A stretch of DNA of 64,000 bases from Laccaria trichodermophora. Its lineage: Eukaryota; Basidiomycota; Agaricomycetes; Agaricales; Hydnangiaceae. Positions 48,275 to 58,725 of this stretch are shown one piece after another. The stretch spans positions 124,001-188,000 of the forward strand of contig JACTVC010000008.1 of assembly GCA_018417955.1 (NCBI GenBank), read 5' to 3'. Positions within the stretch are counted from its first letter, which is position 1; each line of letters begins with the position of its first letter. Made by a program: the position numbers and the translations under genes. A model generated the notes under the pieces. That model saw only the letters and a program-made list of their open reading frames with translations, was not told the origin of the DNA and searched no databases.

Positions 48275-49610
48275 AAGGTAAGGCTCCCCCCTTTAACGTA
48301 AACAATTCACTCACTTGTACTCATAGCTTCGCAAAGTTGCTTTCACGATCAAGAACTCTACAACCATCATCCTTCCCGAATGGAATTCAACCCTCAAGAG
48401 GCTTGGACTCAGGCAACGCATGATGCCACGAGACGTTTCAACTCACTGGAACTTGACTTACGACATGCTTCTATTTGCAGTTGATTACCGTATGGCCATC
48501 GACGCTATTACAGGAGACCATGACATGAAAATGCGTGAGCTAGAGCTGGACTTGGATGAATGGAAGGTAGCAGAGCAATTGCGTGATACTTTGATGGTAG
48601 GTACCCAAAATGATTTCAACAATTCATTTGAACCAGCATTTATTCAGGTCTTCAAACACACTACGCTTTTCTTTTCGCGCGGCACGCCAAACATCAGCAC
48701 TGTTATTCCTGCTATGGATTGCATCGATGAGCATCTAGCAACTGCAGCAGATGATCCCCAATACTCTGTTGCCCTACATTCTGCTCTGGCAATGGGAAAG
48801 AGAATTCTCAACAAGTACTACAACAAAACCGACTACTCTGAAATATATCAGATCGCGATGGGTGAGCTGCATCCTCTCCTTTGTTTGACTTTATGTTTTT
48901 ACCTTTCCAATAGTCCTTCCCCATCATCACAAACTCAAATATTTTGAGAATGCCGGTTGGGATGACACCTGGATCAGGACTGCCGAATCCCTTGTATGTG
49001 ACGAGTTTGACCGAACATACACATTCATGGAAATTGATGATGACAGCCTTGTACCGGTATGTTTTCTATTGTTATGTATCGACTCATACTTATATATATA
49101 TATCAGGTCCCTGAGGCTGCCGTCTCTGATTCCGATGAGAACATGTTCGACTCTACCAGCATTAACGGCCTCTGATGAAATGGAGCTTCACGATGAGCTG
49201 GACGAATACTTCAACACTAAGACAGAAAATGTCAAAGATCCAATTCGGTGGTGGGCTGGGAAAAAAGCTGAATATCCTCGCCTTCACCATATGGCGTTGG
49301 ACTATTTAACAATCCCTGGTACGTCTCATGAACTGACTCGATGGCATCTTCTAACAACCCAACTACTTTAGCTATGTCAGTCGATGTTGAGCGAGTTTTC
49401 AGTCAGGGACGGCTGTTGCTTTCCCATGTCTGCAGCCGCCTCTCTGTCCAGTCAACTCGTGCATTGATGTGCCTTGGGGGATGGAGTTTGCTGGGCTATG
49501 TTAAAGACTCTGATGTGAAGGCAGTTACTGTGTTGGCAGAGGTTCCAGCTGATGCTGCTGAGGAGGATCTCGCAGCAGATTGGGATGCCATAGGTGATGA
49601 CAATGATTAG

Positions 49611-50468
49611 TGTAGTTACAGATATCTTTGTGTTCAATAGTTCACTTGTACGCCAAAATGGTATTATTGTTTGACTTATGACTGAGATTAAGACGTTCTG
49701 AGATTACTACTTGATTAAGATACCTACCTGTGGAGCCAAACCCGTAAGACCCGCCAAACCTGCCAGAACCTGTACCCTTACCTGCAGAAACCCATACCCG
49801 TGGTCGAGGGTATGGGTTTCCAGGGGTAGGGGTACAGGTAAGGCCGAAAGTACCTGGGGGTTACCCATGACAATGCCTACGAACCATCCACTGCCCTTGC
49901 ACCACCTGTCAATGCTTGTCAAGACAAAGGTGCCAGGTATGTCATTCCACATGCAATGTCGTCACCCACTGGAGTAGTGCATCCTGGTGGATGCATACTC
50001 CCTTTCCCTGGTGTTCGGGGTCTTGCCTAGGTGTTCGAGGGTCATTACTTACATACATATGTGTTGCATCATGTTTGTATGATCTCAGTCAATACCACCA
50101 CCTTCATTCGTGTCTACACGCTCTCTGTGTCACTTGGCACCTCTCCATCTGGTGATGAGAGTGGTCTTTGTATTATGGGCTGAGGACGTCTAGTGTAGGT
50201 AGATAGTGAACATTACAGGATGCGTAGTTCATATGTAAGGGAAGCACATAATGTCCTATCAGAGAGAGAAAGACCAGAATGCGCAAAGCGCAATGATGGG
50301 TGAAAGCCGGGGCTTTCCATCCTGGCAGGGAGGTCCAATCTAAGGGCTAAACGAGATGAGCTGCAATTCCCACAAAACTAGGAGCCCTGCAACGCGTCGA
50401 GCGAGTCTCGGAAACCACCATAGTAGGAGCAGGGAAAAAACCCACCAAGCGATGAAAACCCCAGAGTT
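49611..50468. other. spacer with strong hairpin; likely 3' ends of the hAT and DIRS elements
   Basis: 49768-49839 is an imperfect hairpin with arms starting ACCTGTACCC and ending GGGTACAGGT and an inner stem AAACCCATACCC/GGGTATGGGTTT. Repeated ACCCGT/CCCGC motifs beside it (49735-49800) resemble subterminal motifs of hAT elements. 49900-50468 shows no gene; it includes the sequence 3' of the recombinase gene of the minus-strand DIRS element. Confidence 0.4.
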
Positions 50469-51242
50469 CTACCTCTGGATTTGTGGCATGGTGATCCTGA
50501 CGAAATTTTCGTGGACTTCTGGAACTGCCTGCATGTAGGGCGCAAGGATCTGGGCATGCTTTGTCAAGTAGACAAGGAATGCGTCGCTAGCCCACTGGCC
50601 TTTCACCTTCATGACCTCAAAAGGGGTTCCCCTGAGCAGGTACTCTAGGGTTGAGCCAATGCGGATGCCATGCCCCTGACGCAGGTCCAAGCCTGCACTC
50701 CTTGCAGCAGCAGCTACTGTCCGTAGAAATTCTGTCTTCATCAAAGGTCGAAAACGGCTGTCCTTGAGATAAGAGAAAAGATGCCCATCAGTGGGGGGCT
50801 TGTTCACTGCCATGTGGTGGGCAAGGGCTGCCTCAGGGTCAGTATCTCCTGTTTGTCTGGACCACGATACATCCTCACCCTGTGGGGAGGACTTGGTTCT
50901 GGGGATGCGGAAGACAGTCGACTTGAGGCCATTCCGGTCAAACTCAACTCTGACATCAGATGGCTTGACATGGGCCTCTCTGTTGAAAGCAGAAAGGTTA
51001 GGGACTGTGAATTCCCCCAAGCGCCCTGCTGAGTAGAAAGTGGTGGTGAGGCAGCTGTAAACAGCGGCATCCTGTGGCTGGTCCAGCTTGAGTTGGCTCT
51101 GTATTGCGAGAATGAATTCTGGCATGTAGGGCACCCTCTTCTTTCTCTTGGAGGACGAAGGGGTGGTCTTGGCAGCTGCCCTGAGCAGTGCCTCCAATTC
51201 TGCAGTATCCATTTGCCACTTGACACCATGAAGAATGTGCCA
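50469..51242 (-). pseudogene. tyrosine recombinase catalytic domain, 3' part
   Basis: Frame RAWHILHGVKWQMDTAEL continues to NLGPEDICQ-type core upstream of the inserted element (see 54096). Catalytic residues are visible: Arg in TTFYSAGRLGEFTV, the HxxR box in GHGIRIGSTLEYLLRG, and Tyr in DAFLVYLTKHAQIL, so R-HxxR-Y is retained. Stop at 50469-50471. The gene is split by element 51251-54095: the two halves rejoin at CGI-RAWH after removal of one TGCCCGGA copy. Confidence 0.75.
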
Positions 51243-52209
51243 TGCCCGGACAGTACTTTACTCTCCCCGGGTTATTCCATATGGAATGGATGGAATGGGG
51301 GGTGGACTGCACAAATTCCAGATGGATTCCATGGAGTGGGGGATGGATTCCATGGAATTGGGGGTGGATTCCATGACTTTGGGGGATGGATTCCATGACT
51401 TTGGGGGATGGATTCCATGACTTTGGGGGATGGATTCCATACTTCCTCTGGATGGATTCCATGGAATGGTTGATGGAATCCATACTTCCCCTGGATGGAT
51501 TCCATACTTTTTCCAGATGGAATCCATACTTTGGTTGTTGGAATCCATGCTTTTTCCAGATGGATTCCATCAATTTCCAGGGTGGAATCCATGGTAAGGT
51601 CCAACTTAGAAAGTGGGCTGTTTAAAATATTGCCAAGTTAAAATATTGATAAGTTAGGAATCACAGTTCTGCACTTAATCACACTAATAACTGCTCAAGA
51701 ACAATTGTAATATGAATAGGACTACATATATATTTATTTTATTACATCAAATATTAAAGGGAGAGAGAGAGGGAGGGGAGAGTGAGGAGTGGGTGTGGTG
51801 GAGAGCAAGGAGGGAGACAGTGGTGGGAAGTATTGAAGTGAGGGGGACACAGGAGGGATGGGGAGCAAAGGGAGGGGAGCAAATGGAAGGAGAGCAAGGG
51901 GAGGGGGAGGAATGGGAGCAGGGGGAGCAAGGGGAGGAGGAGGAATGGGAGCAGGGGGAGCAATGGGGGGAGGGGGATGGAGGGGGAGGAAGTAGGGTGG
52001 AAGAGGGGGAGGAAGTAGGATGGAAGAGGGGAGACTCACATGGACTCGTCGTGCCCGTGTCCGTTCACTTTCGTGGGCGGTCATTTCCGTTTGTCAATGA
52101 GGGTGGTCGTCGTCCATGGGCGCTCGTTGTCTGTTGGTTGTCGTTGTACTTGAGTGGTCAGCATTGTCGTACATGGCGCGTTGTTGTTTTTGGCGCACTC
52201 GTCTTCCTG

Positions 52210-53560
52210 GGTGGTTGTTCACTAGTATCTACCACTTTTTATGATAAAATACAGTCAAGTGCCTGCACAACTTTTTGGTAAATGGCACTGTGGTCTTATG
52301 AAATGAGAAACATGGGGGAAATCTAATGAAACATGTTTCATTTTTGGCCCAGACCATTTCATATATATCTCATTGTTTCCCTAGCAATATTTCTTTGCCA
52401 TTTCTTTCCCATTTCATTGGCTGACTGGCTATATTTCTTTTCCATTTCATTGGTTGCCTGGCTATATCTTTTTTCTATTTCATTGTTTCCCTAGTAATAT
52501 TTCTTTGCCATTTCTTTCCCATTTCATTGGCTGCCTAGCCATATTTCTTTCCCATTTCATTGTTTCCCTGGCAATATTTCTTCGCCATTTCTTTTCCATT
52601 TCATTGGCTGCCTAGCCATATTTCTTTCCCATTTCTTTTCCATTTCATTGTTTCCCCAGCAATATTTCTTTGCCATTTCTTTCCCATTTCATTGGCTGCC
52701 TAGCCATATTTCTTCCTCATTTCATTGGCTGCCTGGCTATATTTCTTTCCCTTCTTGTCAGGGTCCATCCAATGGGTCATCAGGAGGGTGGTCACATGAC
52801 CAATTTCCTAAAATAGTCAAAATACAAAATTAATAGCCCTGAATTGTAGCTTTCAGAATCTGTTTGAATTATGTTCTAAAGTGCTCTCATTGTGGAGATA
52901 TGAGGCAAATGAATTTTCACAGTGCCGTCTTTTTTCAACCTTTTTGTCTTTTTCTCCAGGAAAACAACACCAAACAATATAATTTTAACATATTTAGAAA
53001 GCTAAGAAAAGGGGCTACAATTATCATATTATAGAAAAATTGACTCAAAAAGGAAGGTGCATAGCCTAAAAGGGACACGCACACCAGTAGACTACAAAAG
53101 TCAGACCTAGACTAGAAATTTTACCAATAGATTACAAAAGTCAGACATAGAATACAAAAATGAGTAATGCACTACAAAAGACTACAAACAGCTGGACATA
53201 GACTACAAAGTTTACTAATGGGCTATGACAGACTTCAAGAGTTGGACATACACTACAAAATCCGCTTTTCTCATTACAAAAGTTTTAGTGTCTGCTTTTT
53301 TCATTACAGCAGTTTGTAGTGTCCGCTTTTTTTATTACAACAGTTTGTAGTGTCCACTTTTTTCATTACAACAGTTTCTAGTGTCCAATTTTTTTATTGC
53401 AACAGTTTCTAGTGTCCGCTTTTTTCATTACAACAGCTTGTAGTGTCTGCTTTTTTTATTCCAACAGTTTCTAATGTTCACTTTTTTTATTACAACAGTT
53501 TCTAGTGTCTGCTTTTTTAGACTACAACAGTTTACAATATCCACTTTTTAAGACTACTTA
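52210..53560 (+). mobile_element. diverged one-armed relative of the foldback family, nested
   Basis: Begins ACTAGTATCTACCACTTTTT, similar to the foldback terminus. It contains a tandem array CCATTTCATTGGCTGCCTAG / CATATTTCTTTCC (52370-52760), then sequence collinear with the arm of the foldback copies (GGTCATCAGGAGGGTGGTCA; GAATCTGTTTGAATTATG; GAGATATGAGG), then CTACAAAAG and GTAGTGTC units to about 53560. The second arm is absent. It is clearly older than the two near-identical copies. Confidence 0.65.
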
Positions 53561-53757
53561 CTCACCTGGGCACGGCAACGTGCATCGTTGTTGTCGTGGG
53601 TGGTTGTGATTTGAGACGGTGGTGGTGGATAGTGATGGTGGTGGTGGGAAGGAAGAAACGACATTGCAACATTCCACTGCCAGCCAAAGCTGTCACGTTT
53701 GCGACACCACGTGCCTGAGAGCAGTATACATTTACCTTTAGTTTGTCCTATAATAAT

Positions 53758-53828
53758 GCCTGCATGGCTCAGTTGGCTTGAGCACTGCTCTTGTTGACAA
53801 GGTCGAGGGTTCAATTCTCTTCTGTGTA
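53758..53828 (+). repeat. tRNA-like segment (possible SINE-derived)
   Basis: Contains TGGCTCAGTTGG at 53765-53776, a good match to RNA polymerase III box A, and GGTTCAATTC at 53808-53817, a good match to box B, with tRNA-like spacing. The intervening GAGCACTGCTCTTGTTGAC recalls a D-loop and anticodon region, but the stems do not pair well, so it is not a functional tRNA. It is also present in element F, so it was acquired before those copies separated. Confidence 0.5.
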
Positions 53829-54095
53829 AAATTTAATTTTTATCTAAATATAGTAAGGACACTATAACTATTGTATTCTAATGGTATAATGGTCATTAAT
53901 TCCTTCCATGGAATCCATCTGGACTGCTCCATGGAATCCATATGGAGTGGTGTTGGAGTCCATATGGAATTAATCATTCCATGACCATTCCATATGGAAT
54001 CCATGATGTCTATGGAATAAGAAATTGGCTGGGTCCCCAGCCAACATTGATTCCATGGATTCCATATGGAATAACCTGGGGAAGGTAAAGACCTC

Positions 54096-54480
54096 TGCCC
54101 GGATGCCACAGACATAATTGTCAATGGTGCTTCCTGAGTATGCCCCTGCCAACGAGGAGATAAAGGCGCTGATGAGCAAGGGGCTTGCCAGCGCTCGCTG
54201 GTCCTCTGGTACCTCCTTCTGATCACAGTAGACATGAAAATTCAAAAGACCTGAGCCATAAGTGGCCAGTGTCGACTCCTCCCAAGACTTTCCCATCACG
54301 ATGGCTATTTGGCAGATGTCCTCAGGCCCCAGGTTCGATGGGGGGAAATCAGCAGATTCTCGCCCATTGAGAGGGATCCAGGATTGCAGGTGCTTGCTGG
54401 CAAGCACATGCGGGCGGTGTGGGGATGGGAGAGGGCATAAATCTTTTGCATAGCGTGCTGGGCATGTGCTGAAGAGCTTG
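54096..54480 (-). pseudogene. tyrosine recombinase N-terminal half
   Basis: Minus-strand frame reading LGPEDICQIAIVMGKSWEES, TLATYGSGLLNFHVYCDQ and ISSLAGAYSGSTIDNYVCGI: a core-binding domain as in DIRS-type recombinases. It is interrupted at the next codon by element 51251-54095 and continues at 51242. Confidence 0.7.
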
Positions 54481-54489
54481 AGGGAAGCG

Positions 54490-57240
54490 ATTAGACATCG
54501 AACCACCCTCGTGTGTGGGCAAACGTGGCTTTGGCGTGCTGCTCAAAAGCGCAGTTGATCTCTGCCAGCCCTTGCTGGAGAGACGCATGGTCAACTCTTG
54601 GGAGGGGTGTTGGGGCCTTCCCCTGTTGTATAAGGTGCAACTCAGCTGGTGTGCGAGGCGTGTCGAAGTCACAGACATATTGTCTGATTGTGGGGGGTAT
54701 GACAATTGCAGGGAGGAGGAGTGAACTGTGATAGTACTCTCCTCTGGAGGGGCCATCCGCTGGATTTTCTTTGCTGGGAATGTTGGAATAGTACAATCTG
54801 GCATTTGCCAGTACATTCTCGCACTTAATTAATTAGTAATATCAGACTATTAACTTAGTAATCCCGAGTATGTAGATAACACTAGAACATGGTAGATACA
54901 TAGTAATTAGGTATATAAGGACTGTAGAATCTCATACATAATAGTAGTTCATCCTCTATTTCCAACAGGGAACATATCGCGTGTGGAAGTGGATGCCCTC
55001 CTCTTCAGAGAGGGCATGGATGTGCTTGAAAACCTTGTTTGTGGATCTGTTCTGGCTCCTGCCTTTCCACCAGCCTTTGACAATGCCTCTGTTGTCTCCA
55101 AAGACTTTGATGTGCGTGCGTCTGGGTGCAGAAGGGACGAGCGTGAGGACGAGAAACCAGAAACCAACTGCTTCAGCCCAACCAATGTCTCTGCCATCTT
55201 CTTTCCACCCTGGCAAGAGTCTCCAGGCTCTCCACCTGCCTCTGATTGTGACCCCAATACCAATTTCTGAGCTAGCATCTGAGTAAGCGTTGGTGTTGAT
55301 GATGGGGAGGGGGCCGGGGATGGGCCTCATGATGGCAGGCTGTGTGAGTCTTTCCTTCCACCATGATAAATCACTCGGAGTTCGACAGGGTGGGTAATGT
55401 GGGCAGAAAGGATGGTCGTGACAGATCCCCATGAAGGCCTCCAGGTTGGTGAGGTACGCACGTCCTGCAGGTACCACATGGCAGGCATGCAAAAGCTTTC
55501 CATAAAGCTTCTGGGTTTCATCCAAGGTGTGCTTGGGCTTCATCTCCCATTCCTGAATGGCCTGAAGGTACTTCTCTTTCTTGCTGTCAGGCAAGCTGAC
55601 CGTGCGGTTGGCGAGGTCCCATGAGAAACCAATGAAGGGGGCGACATCACCGAAAGGGATATCCTTTTCAGTCTCCCAGGGGATTCCCAGATCATCAGAT
55701 AAGGCGTCGATGTCAGCCATGCAGTATGTGAAAAGCCCATCTGACTGTAACGGAGGATTCAACTCCTCCATGTCCATGCATTTCGTTTCTTTCATTACCT
55801 TTATATACTTTCCACTGATCAACCTTTTTCTCGGAAATCATAGTAACAAGTCATGTTAGATCACGTGCTTCCCAGTTTAGTACACGTTGTTACCACATGT
55901 AATGCATCGATTCTTTACTCTCACCACCACTGCGTTTTGCACACTCGAGGCGACGTTCTATCGTGCTTCCCACCTCAGAAAGTAAGTGGTGTAGTTTAGT
56001 ATCCCTCGCTAACGCCTTCTATAATATAGAAAGCATCAGACTAGTTCAATTCTACGTTACACGTCAGCGTCCGATATCCAGCCTTCCGTGGATTTCCCGG
56101 AAAGTAGAAGAGGTTGTAGCTTCGGATTTCCAGAGCTCTCACAACCTCCTCTCGGATATGCCCGCGACTGTCTTCCGATAAGAGGGTCACCTCACCTTTT
56201 AAATCTATCTCTCTTGACGTTCGTCAGGACCACGCGTTGTTAGCAAGTTACTACAATAACTCACAGAACACCTGCTACACTGACTGGGATCTGAGGCATG
56301 GTCAGCAGGCAGCTAAGAGGGGAGCACAAGGGCAAGAGGGGGGAAGAACTAAAAAGGAAACGAACCTTTCAGATGCTTGCGATAGGTCACAGAAAGCAAA
56401 GGACACATCCTCGTCGAACTCCTCAGGCTGATCATCAGGCATGACAGCTCCCTTGAACCAGAGACGGCCACCATTGTGGAGCTCTCCGCTGTTCCCTGCA
56501 ATGTCCTGGGCTCATTTCCTGCGCCTGAGGTTGTACTCCTCCAGGTGGGATCGTAAAATCCGGAAGAAAATGTGATCATCAACCCATTTGGAAATGGGCC
56601 CGATACCACACGCACACATGATTTGTCTGCCTGCATCACCCAAGCAGCCGTAAACGCCACCACCTGATGCCAGGCCAAAACAATCTCATGTGTCAATTGC
56701 AAAACTGTCCCCCTTGTCCAGCCGGACGACAAGCCCAGGCCATTGGTCTGGTTTGATGGGGATGGTCCTGTAGGCCTCCTTGACATTGCGGACAGCTGCC
56801 TGGGATCCTGGGGGGAGGCGCCATATAAGGAGGCAGATAACAGAGAAAGTACCCCATGTGCATGGGTACTGATTGGAGTCAATCGCGCTGTTGATGGACA
56901 TGATGGAGCCGTGTGGGGAATGTGGTGATGACAGGTTCTGGATGATTCTGAATTTCCCAGGTCGTCCTGGTTTGGGAATGATGCTAAGTGGGGAAGTTTG
57001 GAAGGGCCCAATAAGGGACTCAACTTCCACACAAGTGATGGGGCCAAAATAACGCCCCTTCTGGAACTCAGTTTGAATAATGTTATTAAATTCCATGCTG
57101 TGTAAGGTAATAGATGAATGATTAGGGGGAGCGAAGGTCTGAAAAATATGTGGGATGCTGGCACTGAAGCCAAACCTGAGGCCATCTGGCAAGTCAGGGT
57201 ATTTGCTCTGGAGGCCAGCCTCATGAAGGTGCCTCTGCCT
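54490..57240 (-). pseudogene. reverse transcriptase / RNase H of the decayed DIRS element
   Basis: RT segments on the minus strand: FQKGRYFGPITCVEVESLIG, SPLSIIPKPGRPGKFRIIQN, AYRTIPIKPDQWPGLVVRLD (56686-57192), then GLASGGGVYGCLGDAGRQ and the DD box ISKWVDDHIFFRILRSHLEE. Damage: TGA at 56688-56686, then a one-base frameshift followed by TGA at 56513-56511. RNase H region at 54956-55822: IGFSWDLANRTVSLPDSKK, NTNAYSDASSEIGIGVTIRG, VFGDNRGIVKGWWKGRSQN. A following exon (to about 54490) reads IPSKENPADGPSRGEYY, the C-terminal RNase H motif. The N-terminus is lost at 57240 where element G begins. Confidence 0.75.
55855..56270. mobile_element. possible solo LTR or other insertion in the RT gene
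   Basis: About 415 bp separating two parts of the RT that should be close together. It starts TGTTAGATCACGTGC and may end at CAATAACTCACA, i.e. TG...CA, with a CCTTTTAAATCT box that could be a promoter. No target duplication was found and the boundaries are guesses. Confidence 0.25.
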
Positions 57241-57370
57241 GAGGTCTTTACTTTCCCTGGGTTATTCCATATGGAATCCATGTTGGCTGGGGACCCAGCC
57301 AATTTCTTATTCCATAGACATCATGGATTCCATATGGAATGGTCATGGAATGGTCCACAAGTAGACGTAG
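57241..57370. mobile_element. element G, right-end fragment of the CCATATGG subfamily
   Basis: Begins GAGGTCTTTACTTTCCC at 57241 directly after RT coding sequence, then GGTTATTCCATATGG, the hairpin TTGGCTGGG/CCCAGCCAA (57283-57302) and further CCATATGG dyads. It is the inverted counterpart of 53980-54095. The other end and the second CTCTGCCT duplicate were not found; 57370-57720 is unassigned. Confidence 0.6.
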
Positions 57371-57752
57371 CTGTCCCTATAATACCATAAAAGTACAACA
57401 TGGACAATTGTCCTATGGGTCATAGGACTACCCAAATGGGCCCAATAGTCATACAGGCAATGGCAACATATGTGGGACCAATGTGGATGGAGGCAATGGC
57501 GACATATGTGGGACCAACATGTATCAGTCATTATGGTGCCAAAGGGAGGCCCAAGGTAATCTCAAGTTAGACTTAATACCGGGTATAGAGACCATAGACA
57601 ACAGTAGTCCAAAGTTGGGCTTAATACAAGTATACTTAGCAGCATACCCGAGACATGAAACCCCCGAAAAGTCCGCACAACTAAATAGTCTGAACTAAAC
57701 GAACCAAGCAAAGTAAAACCTGACTGACATTGAAATTTTTATACAAAGTACT

Positions 57753-58509
57753 CTACGGGGAATCATCCATATCCTCGGTGAGATCCACAACCACATTTCC
57801 CAGATCTGGACCTTCATCCATCTTGTCCATGGGATGATTTTCCCCTGAAGCATCGTCCCTCTTTTCTACGGAATGATTCTCCCCCGAAGAATTCCCCCGA
57901 AGCTCCATCGCCGCTCTCCTCATCGCAATGATAACCTCCAACTGCTGGAGTTGATCTTCTGCATGGGCACGAGACTCAAGCAGGACATTGAGTGACCTCC
58001 GAGTTTCTTCATACTCTCGGTACAAAACCTTGTATGCAATGCGGGCGTATTCCAGCGGATGAGTGACCTTCAGAAGTTCCGGAACGACCGCATCGTAGAA
58101 AGTCCTCCGAAGATAACTTGGAGGTGCCGTCTTTGAAGGCAGGAGGGGGTCATCTTGCTTCCCATCTGCAGTTGAAAGAGGAGGGGGATTTGATGAACCC
58201 GCTGTCCCGCGCTATAATTGAAACATTAACAGCTCGGACGTAATATCCGAAGAAAGTGCCCACCTCCGTATCATCCGCTTGGATTCCATCATACTTTTTT
58301 ACGACGTTTCTAATGCCTGAGATGTTGGTCAAGAAATCGAACTGATAAGGGGATCAGGGGATCATATACCATGTGTTGCCTCAAAGTACCGCAATGTACG
58401 CTCCGGGGGGAGAGGCACAGGAGGAGCCCAGACTAAACGCAAACATCCGGATCAATACGAAGCTCTGAAATAACGAATGGTACTAACTCGATGGTTCAAC
58501 GGATGCCAT
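57753..58509 (-). CDS. hypothetical coiled-coil protein
   Basis: Start ATG at 58509 (MASVEPS), intron, an exon reading WAPPVPLPPERTLRYFEATH (58370-58432), intron, an exon reading IRNVVKKYDGIQADDTEVGT, then FFGYYVRAVNVSIIARDSG (58199-58316), and a last exon from about 58170 reading LLPSKTAPPSYLRRTFYDAV, ELLKVTHPLEYARIAYKV and ending in a heptad-rich helix (VLLESRAHAEDQLQQLEVII) and an acidic tail, stop at 57753-57755. The phase between the third and fourth exons did not resolve cleanly, so one boundary is wrong or there is a small lesion. No domain recognised. It is transcribed divergently from the gene at 58726. Confidence 0.55.
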
Positions 58510-58725
58510 TCTGGTAGACGAGAGGAAAGATTAGGGAACTTAGTGAACACAATGTAGGAACTGTGACAATGTTACATCGTGACGCCGCAAATACCCGAAT
58601 GTGGCCACGGTTGAAATTCCCGAATGGGTAATGATGGCATAACGGACATTTCACTTCAACTACCATCTCGTTTCCCTCTCAAACCACCGTCTCTTTCCGC
58701 GTTGCCACCCAACAGTCGACTCATC

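Larger units (their letters stand above)
46050..49610 (+). pseudogene. hAT-type transposase, 5' truncated and interrupted
   Basis: The first readable exon (to about 46169) ends EVKPVWLVLAK at a GTAAG donor. Element E is inserted at this point. After it come exons LRKVAFTIKNSTTIILPEW / RQRMMPRDVSTHWNLTYDM (48328-48600), FSRGTPNISTVIPAMDCIDE, a short exon around 48930-49050, RWWAGKKAEYPRLHHMALDY, and the C-terminal AMSVDVERVFSQGRLLLSHV ... QSTRALMCLGGW, the dimerisation region typical of hAT transposases, with stop at 49608-49610. About 49140-49165 appears frameshifted (DENMFDS in one frame, LTASDEMELHDELDEY in another). The N-terminal zinc finger and first catalytic acidic residues are missing, replaced by the MITE at 45203-46043. 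Confidence 0.75.
51251..54095. mobile_element. element of the CAGTACTTT/GAGGTCTTT family (CCATATGG subfamily)
   Basis: 2845 bp in the recombinase gene, flanked by the perfect 8-bp duplication TGCCCGGA (51243-51250 and 54096-54103). Left end CAGTACTTTACTCTCCCC, right end inverted GAGGTCTTTACCTTCCCC. Both continue GGTTATTCCATATGG and an array of GGATTCCAT/ATGGAATCC dyads (51275-51600 left; 53900-54070 right). The interior has a purine tract (51755-52030), CGTCGT-rich sequence (52030-52200), a nested truncated foldback relative (52210-53560), a GTGGTGG tract and a tRNA-like segment. A 9-bp hairpin lies at 54025-54044. No transposase. Confidence 0.85.
50469..57240 (-). mobile_element. decayed DIRS-type (tyrosine recombinase) retrotransposon, minus strand, interrupted
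   Basis: Reading right to left: reverse transcriptase from about 57200, RNase H, and a tyrosine recombinase ending at 50469. It is cut by element 51251-54095 inside the recombinase, by a possible solo LTR near 55855-56270, and truncated on its 5' side by element G at 57241. The gene order (RT/RH then YR) is the same as in the intact element at 25732, but the proteins are only distantly similar, so it is a different family. Split direct repeats were not found. Confidence 0.8.

Noticed and set aside
50998..51573. Open frames rich in His/Pro/Met/Glu-Ser-Ile (GIHPP-like repeats)
   Set aside because: They translate the CCATGGAATCC dyad array of the inserted element.
53758..53828. Functional tRNA gene
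   Set aside because: Box A and B are present but the acceptor and anticodon stems do not pair properly; called a tRNA-like repeat only.
57241..57750. AAAGTACTC near 57745 as the missing end of element G
   Set aside because: Flanking 8 bases (CTACGGGG) do not match CTCTGCCT on the other side, and the match to the terminus is short.
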